Origin: Firmicutes bacterium CAG:631
GTDB taxonomy: Bacteria > Bacillota_I > Bacilli_A > RFN20 > CAG-631
Assembly (NCBI GenBank): GCA_000433015.1
Contig: HF998014.1
Coordinates: 1-63,825 of the forward strand
Direction of reading: 5' to 3'
Length of the DNA: 63,825 nucleotides
The position numbers and the translations under genes are program-made. The notes beneath the pieces are model-generated. The model did no database searches. It was not told where the DNA came from and saw only the letters and a list, made by a program, of their open reading frames with translations. Shown in pieces: positions 44,513 through 53,396 of the stretch. Numbering within the stretch: the stretch's first letter is position 1; each line of letters opens with the position of its first letter.

Positions 44513-47500
44513 CTAAATTGGGCATGAATTGGAATTTGGATTTCCCGTGGTAATATGATTGTTATAATTACTAATACATTCTAAAATCCATTCATAAGAA
44601 CGAATTTTATATTCTCTTGTACCTTGGTTTGTTGTTGTATCATAATAACCAAATTCTTCCATTTTTCTTTGAATTTCTCTATCAATAATAACTTTATTTA
44701 AATCTACTGCATTAGAAACAGACATCCGTTCAGATGCTGTACCACTACTTGCTCGACCTAAAACAACTGTATTCCATATATCTGATATCCCCCGTTGAAT
44801 CATATATTGCCCTGGGAGTTGTTGTAAGTCAATAATCCATTTTTGAGCTTCTAACATAACTTCACGGACATCGCTATCAATAAGTAATTCTTGAGCAGCT
44901 TCTTTATTTGCACTAAACCATACAAAAGAAGGTCCATACATAGATTGTAGTGTTTCAGCATATTCAACTTGAACATCTGTTGACATCCACCATTTATTGA
45001 ATTCCCAAGCTTCTTTAATCTTTTTTGATTTACTAAAGATTAAAGAAGTGGTTCCATTAGAAATAAACCATCTAGAAATTTCATCTGGTGTACCATCACC
45101 ATTCAAATCTTTACATGTTCCTGCTTCTATAGAACAATTTTGTCTCACTCCTGGTGGTAAAGCAACTTCCCAGTTTCCTACTAATTCAGGAGCAACATAT
45201 TTTAAAGATAAATACATAGATAAGTCACCAATTCCTAATGGAATAGATCCATATCTAAAGGAATTGAAGAAATTTCCAACTTCTGTAGGTAAAGAATAAA
45301 TCGTATATAAATCTGTTAAAGTTTTTAATCCTTTTAAACTTTCTTCACTTCTTAAATTTATTGAATAACCATCATCACTATATAATTTTCCACCATATTG
45401 TAAAATCATTTGTACAGTACTAGAAAGAGGTTTTAAAGAAGTAGAAACACTTGCAGGATAATAAAAGTTCATTCCAAAACTTTGCAAACGTGGCAATATA
45501 TTAATTAAATCGTCCCATGTTTCTGGTAAGTCAATTTTTGTTCCACCATCACCAATAACTTCCATAATATCGGAACGAGCAAATAAAACTTGTGACGTTG
45601 AGGTTTCTGGTAAACCATAAATCTTATCTTGATATAAACTCGACATCAATTGTCCGGCAGGAACCATGCTTGCATATTCCCAAAAATCATCAAAATCACT
45701 TAAAGGATAAGAAGCGTTTCCTCGCAAAGCAAATTCAAATGCAAGTCCTGATGTTACCCCCAAAGCCAGATCAGGAGTTTGATTAGCAGCATTTGCTAAA
45801 ATTAAATTTTGTTCGGATGGCATTTGACGAATATTCACTTCAATTCCTGTTTGTGGAGTAAAATATTGATTAGCCATTGTTTGCATAATTTCAATATAGT
45901 TTACTGAACGATTAACCCATACATTCAATTGATTTTCATCTAATTCCGTTTTATAACGACTTGATGTAAAAGTTTCAAGTAAAGTTTCCATATTATTTTT
46001 AAAATTTTCCCATCCTGACGCATTTGCGCGAGGAATTTGCGTTTCATCATTCGTTAAATAAATCATATCTAATGTCATATTCGTTGACACCATCATATTG
46101 GCAGTGTCAGCAACTAATTTAGCAAGACACGAATCACCAGATGAAAACTTATTTAAATTACTTGGAATATCATCTGGATCTTTGATGAAAGAATCGATTA
46201 ACTGTGTCATTCTAGGAAAATAAGATAATAGCATCGAATCTGGATCAACAAATCTAGAAAGACGATTGTATTCATAATAAATAATATTTTTATAAGATTG
46301 TAAGACTTCTTCTGTATCTGGGAAACGAGTTGTTAATTGCCATTGGCGATTCGTATCTACAACTGCCCCTGTAATTTTACGAATATCAATGGCAAAATCA
46401 GAAATATCTTGATAAACAGACATTAAATTATAATAACTTTCTGCAAAAGGTTCTCTTTCTGATTTTAAAGTTAACTCATACGTTTGCCCTTCTTCAAAGT
46501 AATAATATAAAATTTGATCTCCACTATGAAGGGTTTCATTACTATAACCACTACCAGTTGTCTCAAAACGATAATTTTTAAATTCTCTAAAAGGAATTTC
46601 TCCATTAATATAAATAGAACGATAAACTGGGGCTTGGTTTGTTCCATTATAGTAATGTAATGTAATTGGATATAATCCTTTTTCTGTTACTTCAATTTTC
46701 CATGTTGCACTTTGTCCAGCTGAATCCCAACCATCCAAAATATTAATTAATTTTTTATGGCTATCATAAGGTTGGACAGTGGCAGTCATTTCCGTTGCTA
46801 AACGAACAGATTTGCTATTTTTATAGGCATATTCAATTGCATTAATTTTATAAGTTCCTGTCCCATAATTATGATCAACACTAGAAAAATAAGCTGTATA
46901 ATCTTGTAAAGGAACATAAGGAACAACATTTAATTTAGAAACATAAATAATATCTGATGAATTATTGCGAATTGAAATATTTCCCGTGGTTGAAAAAATT
47001 TCAAAAAGAGCAGGATCAGCCGTATCATAAAGATTGGTATTTAAGGCTACCGTATGCCATGTTCCATATCTTTTTGATTTTGGTGCCATTTGATCACCGT
47101 ATTTATTTGTATAAGCATCAAAATTTTTAGTTCCGTTTTCATAAAGTTCAACATCATCTTCATATAAAATTGGCAATTCCAATGAAGAAGCTTGCGCAAA
47201 CTGTAATGAGTTCCCTACATAAACACTTACAATACCACTACTTTTAAATGATTCTGTCAAGAAATATTCAATTTCAATGGTATAAATTCCTGTCGGCAAT
47301 GCCTGACTTCCACTAGGTAAAGTATAACGTGCTTCTCCCCCAGAAGGTGCTAAAACAGCAATTTCACTTTTGTCTTTTCCTTGAATATCAATGCTTGGTT
47401 GAATGCTGATATTATTCGTAAAATCTGGTAATAAAGTTATTTCCCGACTTGGATCAACATAACTGGTATATTGGTTTAATAAATCATTGTATCGATAAAT

Positions 47501-47653
47501 ATAGTCTGTTGCTTCGTCCGATCTTTGAGATAATAAATCAATACTATTTTGAACCATATCATCACTGACATTATAAGGTTTTACTGAATTACTGCATGAA
47601 GTCGCCAAAAAAAGCACACCCAAACAGATTAACAATTGACTTTTTTTCTTCAT
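44513..47653 (-). CDS. Large carbohydrate-binding lipoprotein with N-terminal beta-sandwich domains
   Basis: A 1046-residue lipoprotein (MKKKSQLLICLGVLFLATSC, C20). The first half is not part of the usual solute-binding fold. It shows two beta-sandwich-like regions resembling CBM35-type carbohydrate-binding modules (TGIYTIEIEYFLTESFKSSG and KGLYPITLHYYNGTNQAPVY). A helical linker follows to about residue 600. The last 430 residues are a family-1 extracellular solute-binding protein (NQTPDLALGVTSGLAFEFAL, WFISNGTTSLIFSKSKKIKE). This size, about twice normal, suggests that it captures a polymer or large oligosaccharide at the surface before transfer to the permease. Confidence 0.85.
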   Translation of the reverse strand: MKKKSQLLICLGVLFLATSCSNSVKPYNVSDDMVQNSIDLLSQRSDEATDYIYRYNDLLNQYTSYVDPSREITLLPDFTNNISIQPSIDIQGKDKSEIAVLAPSGGEARYTLPSGSQALPTGIYTIEIEYFLTESFKSSGIVSVYVGNSLQFAQASSLELPILYEDDVELYENGTKNFDAYTNKYGDQMAPKSKRYGTWHTVALNTNLYDTADPALFEIFSTTGNISIRNNSSDIIYVSKLNVVPYVPLQDYTAYFSSVDHNYGTGTYKINAIEYAYKNSKSVRLATEMTATVQPYDSHKKLINILDGWDSAGQSATWKIEVTEKGLYPITLHYYNGTNQAPVYRSIYINGEIPFREFKNYRFETTGSGYSNETLHSGDQILYYYFEEGQTYELTLKSEREPFAESYYNLMSVYQDISDFAIDIRKITGAVVDTNRQWQLTTRFPDTEEVLQSYKNIIYYEYNRLSRFVDPDSMLLSYFPRMTQLIDSFIKDPDDIPSNLNKFSSGDSCLAKLVADTANMMVSTNMTLDMIYLTNDETQIPRANASGWENFKNNMETLLETFTSSRYKTELDENQLNVWVNRSVNYIEIMQTMANQYFTPQTGIEVNIRQMPSEQNLILANAANQTPDLALGVTSGLAFEFALRGNASYPLSDFDDFWEYASMVPAGQLMSSLYQDKIYGLPETSTSQVLFARSDIMEVIGDGGTKIDLPETWDDLINILPRLQSFGMNFYYPASVSTSLKPLSSTVQMILQYGGKLYSDDGYSINLRSEESLKGLKTLTDLYTIYSLPTEVGNFFNSFRYGSIPLGIGDLSMYLSLKYVAPELVGNWEVALPPGVRQNCSIEAGTCKDLNGDGTPDEISRWFISNGTTSLIFSKSKKIKEAWEFNKWWMSTDVQVEYAETLQSMYGPSFVWFSANKEAAQELLIDSDVREVMLEAQKWIIDLQQLPGQYMIQRGISDIWNTVVLGRASSGTASERMSVSNAVDLNKVIIDREIQRKMEEFGYYDTTTNQGTREYKIRSYEWILECISNYNNHITTGNPNSNSCPI

Positions 47654-47677
47654 ACTATTCCTCCCAAAATGACAAAC

Positions 47678-47706
47678 ACGAGAATAGGGAAGTTCCCTAT
47701 TCTCGT
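47678..47706 (-). other. Intergenic hairpin between two binding-protein genes
   Basis: A perfect 12-bp stem (47678-47689 with 47695-47706) with a 5-base loop, but without a following T run, lies inside the operon after the 573-residue binding-protein gene. Hairpins at this position often stabilise the upstream binding-protein mRNA or partly reduce downstream expression. Confidence 0.75.
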
Positions 47707-47712
47707 TAATTA

Positions 47713-49434
47713 TTAAAGAACTCTATCTCTAGGATTCCAATCTTCTGGTAAAACGTAATACGATCTCATTTGTTCTTCTAAATAAGACCATCCACGTTCA
47801 GTAACAGAATTAATATTATCACTCCATGTACTCAATTGAGCACGAACCGCATTGACCCAAGTTGCAGATCCTGCTGCCGCATCATAATTATAACGAGCAT
47901 TCCATTCTTCAAAAACGCTTTGAGTTCCTCCCGTTGCTGTAGGAATATTCATAGGATAATAAGCACTTCCACAAATCGTATATTCTCCATTACCATACAT
48001 TTCAACAACTTTTGCCATTCCTGGTTTTTCATCAGTATATGTTGGATAAGCATCATAGAAATATTGCATTTGTGTTTCATATTCATCTGTCACACCTTCT
48101 AAACTTGAAGGTAATGCATAAGGTTGTCCATTTTCATCTGTTTTTTTCAAAACTGGGAACCCTTTAATTGCGCCTGTGACTATTTCTGAATCTGTATCTG
48201 ATCCTCTTTTCCATTGAATTTCAGATGCCGCTTTAATTGATCTTGGATCAGATACCATAAAGGTTGCAAAGTAAGCTGCAGCTTCTTCTGCTGCTCTATC
48301 TTCTGCTGTACAATTTTCTTTACCTGTTGCATCTAATGAACAACGATTGCCTATTGTTAATGCTCCAAACATTGTTCCTAAAGTTAATTCGCCATCTTCA
48401 TCTACTGCTGGATAAGGGTAATAATCAAAATGATCTTGTGTTCCTTCTAAAACAGCTAATTGTGAATTAGAACCAATATTATATGGCGCATCTAATTGAA
48501 CTTTTGCATAATCACCAGCAAATAATTTACCAATTTCCCAATTATCCCATTCTGTGTTATTAGGATGTTTTGTTGATCCATTCGTTGTTGGTACAAACCA
48601 AGCATTATCTCTAGCCCATTTGTTTTCTAATTCTAATATTTTTACAACTTCTGGAGTGTCTAAATCAACTTCTTTTCCATCAACATAATTTCGATAAATC
48701 GTTGGAGCAATGAAATTTGTCATTTCCCCATATAATTGAATGACTCCCGCTCTTCCGTTTTGTCCTGTTGGAGCCGAAGAAATAATTGTATCTAATGCAT
48801 CCAATGTCCATTCTTCTGCAGTCGGAGCAGGCATTTCTTCCATATAAATATTTTCAACTAAATGTGTATTAATATAAATTCCCATTGGGAAAACACCATA
48901 TGGCACTGCTGCTTGGAAGCCACCATAATTGAAACGGCTTAATAAATCATCACTGATATAATCATAAAGTGGAAAATTATCTGTGTATTTTGAATAATCA
49001 GCGATTAATCCACTTTCTAATTGTGAAGGAACGTCACTAACATGGTGGATAACATGAGGAGGTTTTTGATTGTGGCTTTCAATATAGTTTTGTAAGTTGT
49101 CAGTATAACTTGGTGTATAACCTAATCCATTTCCACTAATCACATTAATATTAATTTTTGGATAAATCTTTTTAAATTCTGTAGCAGCCGCAAAAAACAA
49201 TGCTTGAGAGCCATCAATAATATCTGATGCTACATAGTTTCCACTACCAACATCTCTCCACATTCCTTCTTGACCATAAATATACATAAATACATCTAAA
49301 TCGCCTTTGTATTCTAATTCAGGGTCCCATCCTTCAATTGGATCTCCTTTTAAGTCTGTTGTTGTTTTTTTACATCCGGTCATAGATGTAAGCGTTAACA
49401 AAATCGGTAAAACTAATAAATATCTTTTTTTCAT
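47713..49434 (-). CDS. Carbohydrate-binding lipoprotein (family 1 solute-binding protein)
   Basis: A 573-residue lipoprotein with the signal MKKRYLLVLPILLTLTSMTG and cysteine at 21. Family-1 features include PKININVISGNGLGYTPSYT, FPMGIYINTHLVENIY, TAEEWTLDALDTIISSAP and AAAYFATFMVSDPRSIKAAS. It is longer than standard (about 420-450) through extra loops. It may serve the second permease pair (33666-37760) or share the first; the operon order does not decide. The ribosome binding site is AAGGAGAAGG. Confidence 0.9.
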   Translation of the reverse strand: MKKRYLLVLPILLTLTSMTGCKKTTTDLKGDPIEGWDPELEYKGDLDVFMYIYGQEGMWRDVGSGNYVASDIIDGSQALFFAAATEFKKIYPKININVISGNGLGYTPSYTDNLQNYIESHNQKPPHVIHHVSDVPSQLESGLIADYSKYTDNFPLYDYISDDLLSRFNYGGFQAAVPYGVFPMGIYINTHLVENIYMEEMPAPTAEEWTLDALDTIISSAPTGQNGRAGVIQLYGEMTNFIAPTIYRNYVDGKEVDLDTPEVVKILELENKWARDNAWFVPTTNGSTKHPNNTEWDNWEIGKLFAGDYAKVQLDAPYNIGSNSQLAVLEGTQDHFDYYPYPAVDEDGELTLGTMFGALTIGNRCSLDATGKENCTAEDRAAEEAAAYFATFMVSDPRSIKAASEIQWKRGSDTDSEIVTGAIKGFPVLKKTDENGQPYALPSSLEGVTDEYETQMQYFYDAYPTYTDEKPGMAKVVEMYGNGEYTICGSAYYPMNIPTATGGTQSVFEEWNARYNYDAAAGSATWVNAVRAQLSTWSDNINSVTERGWSYLEEQMRSYYVLPEDWNPRDRVL

Positions 49435-49450
49435 TTTCCTTCTCCTTTTT

Positions 49451-50893
49451 TTATTTACTAACGACCATAATTGTATTCATAACAAGTCTTGAATTTTCAA
49501 CAAAATAGGCTTCTCCATAATCGCTTGACCGAACTTTTACTGTCATAATATTATTTTGATTAACCAATAATTGTGTTGATCCTCCGCCATCAAAATTAGC
49601 AGCATTATAAGCACCATAGTAACGCATTAAATCAGCTAATTCTGTTAAATTCACTCCTGTATTCACTTCAGCTTTTCTACCATATTCTAAATCTTCAATT
49701 GAAACAATAATAACTTTTCCATCATTTTTAATTCCAATTGCTGTTCTTGGAACTCTGCTTTTTGCACCATTTGAAGTTTCTTGAGAAACAGTACTCGCCA
49801 ATTTTCCTTCTTCAACCAAAGAATGACGAGCGCCAATAATGGTATCATAATAATTCCAAACGCCATCAACAGATTTAGTAAATCCTACCGCAATTTGTGT
49901 ATTTAATTGTATTTTTTCTTCTAAAGCTTCTTCGACAACAAGATAAGTTGTATTTCTTGTTGGCTCAAATTTTTGTGTCCCTGTGACTTCAATAATATCT
50001 GTAACATGTGCTTTTAAAAAGTTATTTACAAGAGAAACTCTTGTCAATTCATAAACTGTACGATTTGAAACACTAGCATCTTTTTGATAAATCCAGCCAT
50101 TTTTATTTTCTGTAACTTCATCAATAGCCACATCATAAATGTCACTACTGCAGTCAGGATTATAAATTTCTAAACCATAACTTAATTTTGCTTCAACATT
50201 ATCTGATTGCACTTTGGATTTAGTCATTGTTGCAATTTGTGCTTGATTTCCGCTTACTCCAAATAAATAAGGAGAACTTACAGGAACATCATTATAATCC
50301 ACATTATGCCCATTTTTCAAAATGATTCCATCTTTTACAAAAGCATTAACTGGAGCTGCACCAAAGAAATCTGCATTTGTCGCCATATAAACTTGACGAT
50401 CTGGATAATCTTCTTTCCATGCATTTACTTGATTAATAATTTTGGCTTTTGCCGTGTAGGCAGCAGGGTTAACCGAATTATTTGCTGTTCCAGCAACAAT
50501 AGCCGCCTTGTTCAAATCTACTTCAGTGAAATAAGCTGTGATATGATTTCCTGTAGAAACTGTTGTTAAATCATATTCAACTTTATAGAGTTCAACACCA
50601 TCTGCCAATGTAGCATTTAATGTTTTGCTATAAGAAGATTCGTCAAACGTTGTTGGGGTATAATCTTCTTCGGCAGGATAAGTAATGGCTGCTGGTTTTG
50701 AATTACAAAACTCACACTCTACTGGTGGTATAACTTCACCACCACTGCTACTACCAATATCACTATTTGAAGTAGAAGGATTTGAAGGATTAGAACCACT
50801 AGCACTAGAATTTGAGTTGCCTGAATTATTTGTACATCCCACAATAAGGGTTAACAAAAATACAGACAAAAACACACTAATTTTTCTCTTCAT
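49451..50893 (-). CDS. Phosphodiester glycosidase (NAGPA domain) lipoprotein
   Basis: A 480-residue lipoprotein (MKRKISVFLSVFLLTLIVGC) with a Ser/Asn/Gly-rich linker of about 40 residues. A NAGPA-type phosphodiester glycosidase domain (PF09992) follows: VYMATNADFFGAAPVNAFVK, SRVPRTAIGIKNDGKVIIVS and NAANFDGGGSTQLLV. Family members cleave sugar-phosphodiester bonds, such as GlcNAc-1-phosphodiesters, and occur in peptidoglycan, teichoic-acid or glycan metabolism. As the first gene of the glycan operon it points to a phosphodiester-containing glycan as a possible substrate. Two cysteines (CEFC) precede the domain. Confidence 0.85.
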   Translation of the reverse strand: MKRKISVFLSVFLLTLIVGCTNNSGNSNSSASGSNPSNPSTSNSDIGSSSGGEVIPPVECEFCNSKPAAITYPAEEDYTPTTFDESSYSKTLNATLADGVELYKVEYDLTTVSTGNHITAYFTEVDLNKAAIVAGTANNSVNPAAYTAKAKIINQVNAWKEDYPDRQVYMATNADFFGAAPVNAFVKDGIILKNGHNVDYNDVPVSSPYLFGVSGNQAQIATMTKSKVQSDNVEAKLSYGLEIYNPDCSSDIYDVAIDEVTENKNGWIYQKDASVSNRTVYELTRVSLVNNFLKAHVTDIIEVTGTQKFEPTRNTTYLVVEEALEEKIQLNTQIAVGFTKSVDGVWNYYDTIIGARHSLVEEGKLASTVSQETSNGAKSRVPRTAIGIKNDGKVIIVSIEDLEYGRKAEVNTGVNLTELADLMRYYGAYNAANFDGGGSTQLLVNQNNIMTVKVRSSDYGEAYFVENSRLVMNTIMVVSK

Positions 50894-50918
50894 ATTTTTT
50901 CTCCTTTTCTAAAATAGT

Positions 50919-50940
50919 AAATAAATATACATATTTATTT
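50919..50940. promoter_or_regulatory. 22-base palindrome in the leader of the glycan operon
   Basis: Perfect 10-bp arms (50919-50928 with 50931-50940) separated by two bases, made only of A and T. It lies just downstream of the expected transcription start and upstream of the ribosome binding site, a position suited to a repressor operator or a 5' mRNA stem. Confidence 0.45.
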
Positions 50941-50954
50941 TGGTTTCCTTTTTT

Positions 50955-50963
50955 ATTATAGCA
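50955..50963 (-). promoter_or_regulatory. Extended -10 promoter of the glycan operon
   Basis: Minus strand TG-c-TATAAT (TATAAT on 50955-50960), about 60 bases before the first gene; the -35 region is poor. No other good promoter was seen between this point and 33666, so the nine genes probably form one transcript. Confidence 0.65.
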
Positions 50964-51024
50964 TAATCATGTAGAAAAAAACTATAAAAAAATATATTTT
51001 TTATTTTTTTAAAACTATTATTGC

Positions 51025-51074
51025 AAAAAATGAGCAAAAAAGTTGATTTTTTTAGCTTTTTTCGCTCATTTTTT
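51025..51074 (-). terminator. Terminator of dusB
   Basis: An 11-bp stem AAAAAATGAGC/GCTCATTTTTT (51025-51035 with 51064-51074) around a long A/T loop, followed on the minus strand by a short GCAATAATAG tail. Confidence 0.7.
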
Positions 51075-52041
51075 ATTGTTCTAAAGCATTTAAAATTTGC
51101 AACAATTCATCATAAGAAGTAATCAAAGATACTTTTTTTCGAATTTGAGCAGACTGTTTAAAATCTTTTAAAAACCATCCTGCTTGTTGGCGAAGTTCTC
51201 GAATAGCCGTATATTCTCCTTTTAATGCTATTAATTCTTCACTATAATCTTTTAAAATTTGGATTTTTTCTTTTAGAGTCAAATTAGGAAGTAATTCTCC
51301 TGTTTTTAAATAATGATCTATTTGTTTAAAAATATAAGGATTTCCATATGAAGCACGCCCTATCATGACTGCATCACATTGTGTATATTCTAAAATCTCT
51401 TTTGCTTTTTGTGGTGTGGTAATATCTCCATTAACAATGATTGGGAAATCTTTTAAGTTCTCTTTGATTTCTTTGATAATTTGGTAATTCACATGCCCAC
51501 GATACAAGTCAGATTTCGTTCTTCCATGGATGGCTAACGCACTGGCACCAGCTTCTTTTATTTTTTTTGCCACTTCTAAAGCATTGATATGTTGATGATC
51601 CCATCCGATTCGAATTTTTACAGTTACAGGTTTTTTTACGTTTTCAACGATGGTTTTTATAGTTTTATATATTCTTTCAGGATCTAAAAGATAAGCACTT
51701 CCTGCATTAGACTTTAAAATTTTAGGAACAGAACATCCCATATTGATATCAATAATATCTGCTTCTGTGTTTTGGTCGACAAATTTTGCAGCATAAAGCA
51801 AGGTATCTAAATCTCCCCCAAAAATTTGAATGGCAATAGGATGTTCGTTTTTGTCGATTTTTGCTAGAGCTAACGTTTTTTTGTCATGATAAAAAATTCC
51901 TTTATCACTAATCATTTCGCTATAAACCAAAGCTGCATGATATTTTTTACACATTTGACGATAAGCCAGATTTGTTACCCCTGCCATAGGTGCTAATACA
52001 ACTGATCCATCAATTTTGATTTTTCCGATATAAAATCCCAT
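51073..52041 (-). CDS. dusB: tRNA-dihydrouridine synthase (DusB type)
   Basis: A 322-residue FMN enzyme that reduces uridines in the tRNA D-loop using NADPH. Motifs: VVLAPMAGVTNLAYRQMCKK at the start, ADIIDINMGCSVPKILKSNA with the catalytic cysteine in MGCS, and IHGRTKSDLYRGHVN (followed by Y), IVNGDITTP and VMIGRASYGNP. Standard length. It follows serS after a terminator. Which uridine is modified cannot be read from sequence. Confidence 0.94.
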   Translation of the reverse strand: MGFYIGKIKIDGSVVLAPMAGVTNLAYRQMCKKYHAALVYSEMISDKGIFYHDKKTLALAKIDKNEHPIAIQIFGGDLDTLLYAAKFVDQNTEADIIDINMGCSVPKILKSNAGSAYLLDPERIYKTIKTIVENVKKPVTVKIRIGWDHQHINALEVAKKIKEAGASALAIHGRTKSDLYRGHVNYQIIKEIKENLKDFPIIVNGDITTPQKAKEILEYTQCDAVMIGRASYGNPYIFKQIDHYLKTGELLPNLTLKEKIQILKDYSEELIALKGEYTAIRELRQQAGWFLKDFKQSAQIRKKVSLITSYDELLQILNALEQ

Positions 52042-52066
52042 TTTTTTTCATTCCTTTATTAGAATT

Positions 52067-52092
52067 AAAAATGCACAATGATGTGCATTTTA
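52067..52092 (-). terminator. Terminator of serS
   Basis: A 9-bp perfect stem AAATGCACA/TGTGCATTT (52069-52077 with 52082-52090) followed by TT-rich sequence on the minus strand; it overlaps the serS stop codon. Confidence 0.8.
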
Positions 52093-53367
52093 TCGAATAA
52101 TTGTTTTATTTCCCATATAGGGTTGTAAAACTTTGGGAATGTTTACACTTCCATCTTCATTTAAGTTATTTTCCAAAAATGCAATCAGCATTCTAGGAGG
52201 AGCTACAACTGTATTATTTAAAGTATGTGCAAAATATTTGCCGTTTTTTCCATTTACACGTATGCCTAAACGTCTAGCTTGAGCGTCAGTTAAATTCGAA
52301 CAACTACCTACTTCAAAATATTTTTGTTGTCTTGGAGACCAAGCTTCAACATCAACACTTTTACTTTTTAAATCAGCTAAATCTCCTGAACAACACTCTA
52401 AGGTGCGAACAGGAATATCTAGTGAGCGAAAGAAATCCACTGTATTGGTCCATAGTTTTTTGAACCAATCTTTACTATCTTCCGGTTTACAAACCACAAT
52501 CATCTCTTGTTTTTCAAATTGATGAATGCGATAGACGCCTCTTTCTTCAATGCCATGGGCTCCTTTTTCTTTTCTAAAACATGGGGAATATGAAGTATAA
52601 ACATAGGGAAGTTTATCTTCGTCTAAAATCGTATCAATAAATTTTCCAATCATTGAATGTTCACTAGTACCAATTAAATATAAATCTTCGCCTTCAATTT
52701 TATACATCATCGCATCCATTTCTTCAAAACTCATGACCCCTGTTACCACGTCACTTCGAATCATAAAAGGAGGAACAACATAAGTAAACCCACGATTAAT
52801 CATAAAATCACGAGCATAAGAAATAATTGCAGAATGCAAACGGGCTATATCACCCATTAAATAATAAAAACCATTCCCTGCAACTTTTCTTGCACTATCT
52901 AAATCAATGCCATTTAATTTTTCCATAATTTGAACATGATAAGGAACTTCAAAAGGTTTGAGTTGTGGTTCTCCAAATTTTTGCAATTCTACATTTTCAC
53001 TATCATCTTTTCCGATAGGAACCGTTTCATCAATGATATTTGGAATTTTCATCATGATTTCTTTTAATTCTTTTTTTGTTTTTTCTTCGACGACTTCTAA
53101 ATCTTGAAGTTGTTTATCAATTTGAGCAATTTCATCTTTGACTTTTTCTGCTTCTTGTTTTTGGTTAGAAGCAAATAATTTTCCGATTTGCTTGCTTAAT
53201 TGATTCTTTTTTCCTCGTAATTCACTAGCCAAAGTAATATATTTTCTACTTTGTATATCTAATTCATACGCTTGATCCACTAATGGCAATTTGTAATCTT
53301 GAAACTTTTTTTGAATGTTTTCCTTTACTAGTTCTTTATTGTTTCTAATTAAAGCAATATCAATCAT
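52090..53367 (-). CDS. serS: Seryl-tRNA synthetase
   Basis: About 425 residues, class II. ATG 53367 is chosen, behind TGGAGGAA. The ten-codon longer frame would begin inside the parS-like site and only spells out its palindrome. The N-terminal tRNA-binding arm is a long coiled coil (about 28-105). Class II motifs: RGFTYVVPPFMIRSD, SPCFRKEKGAHGIEERGVYR (continuing IHQFEK) and NNTVVAPPRMLIAFLEN. It lies directly after gyrA, with 17 bases between. Confidence 0.97.
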   Translation of the reverse strand: MIDIALIRNNKELVKENIQKKFQDYKLPLVDQAYELDIQSRKYITLASELRGKKNQLSKQIGKLFASNQKQEAEKVKDEIAQIDKQLQDLEVVEEKTKKELKEIMMKIPNIIDETVPIGKDDSENVELQKFGEPQLKPFEVPYHVQIMEKLNGIDLDSARKVAGNGFYYLMGDIARLHSAIISYARDFMINRGFTYVVPPFMIRSDVVTGVMSFEEMDAMMYKIEGEDLYLIGTSEHSMIGKFIDTILDEDKLPYVYTSYSPCFRKEKGAHGIEERGVYRIHQFEKQEMIVVCKPEDSKDWFKKLWTNTVDFFRSLDIPVRTLECCSGDLADLKSKSVDVEAWSPRQQKYFEVGSCSNLTDAQARRLGIRVNGKNGKYFAHTLNNTVVAPPRMLIAFLENNLNEDGSVNIPKVLQPYMGNKTIIR

Positions 53368-53380
53368 ATTATTCCTCCAA

Positions 53381-53396
53381 TGTTCTACGTGGAACA
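53381..53396. promoter_or_regulatory. parS-like site (ParB/Spo0J binding)
   Basis: The 16 bases TGTTCTACGTGGAACA match the ParB-binding palindrome TGTTCCACGTGGAACA at 15 positions. The site overlaps the last codons of gyrA, just ahead of serS, in an origin-proximal gene cluster. Sites of this sequence load ParB for chromosome segregation and cluster around the replication origin in Firmicutes. Confidence 0.75.

Noticed and set aside
50941..51072. AT-rich stretch as a replication origin
   Set aside because: No cluster of DnaA boxes (TTATNCACA) is visible there; it is the promoter region of the glycan operon and the terminator of dusB.
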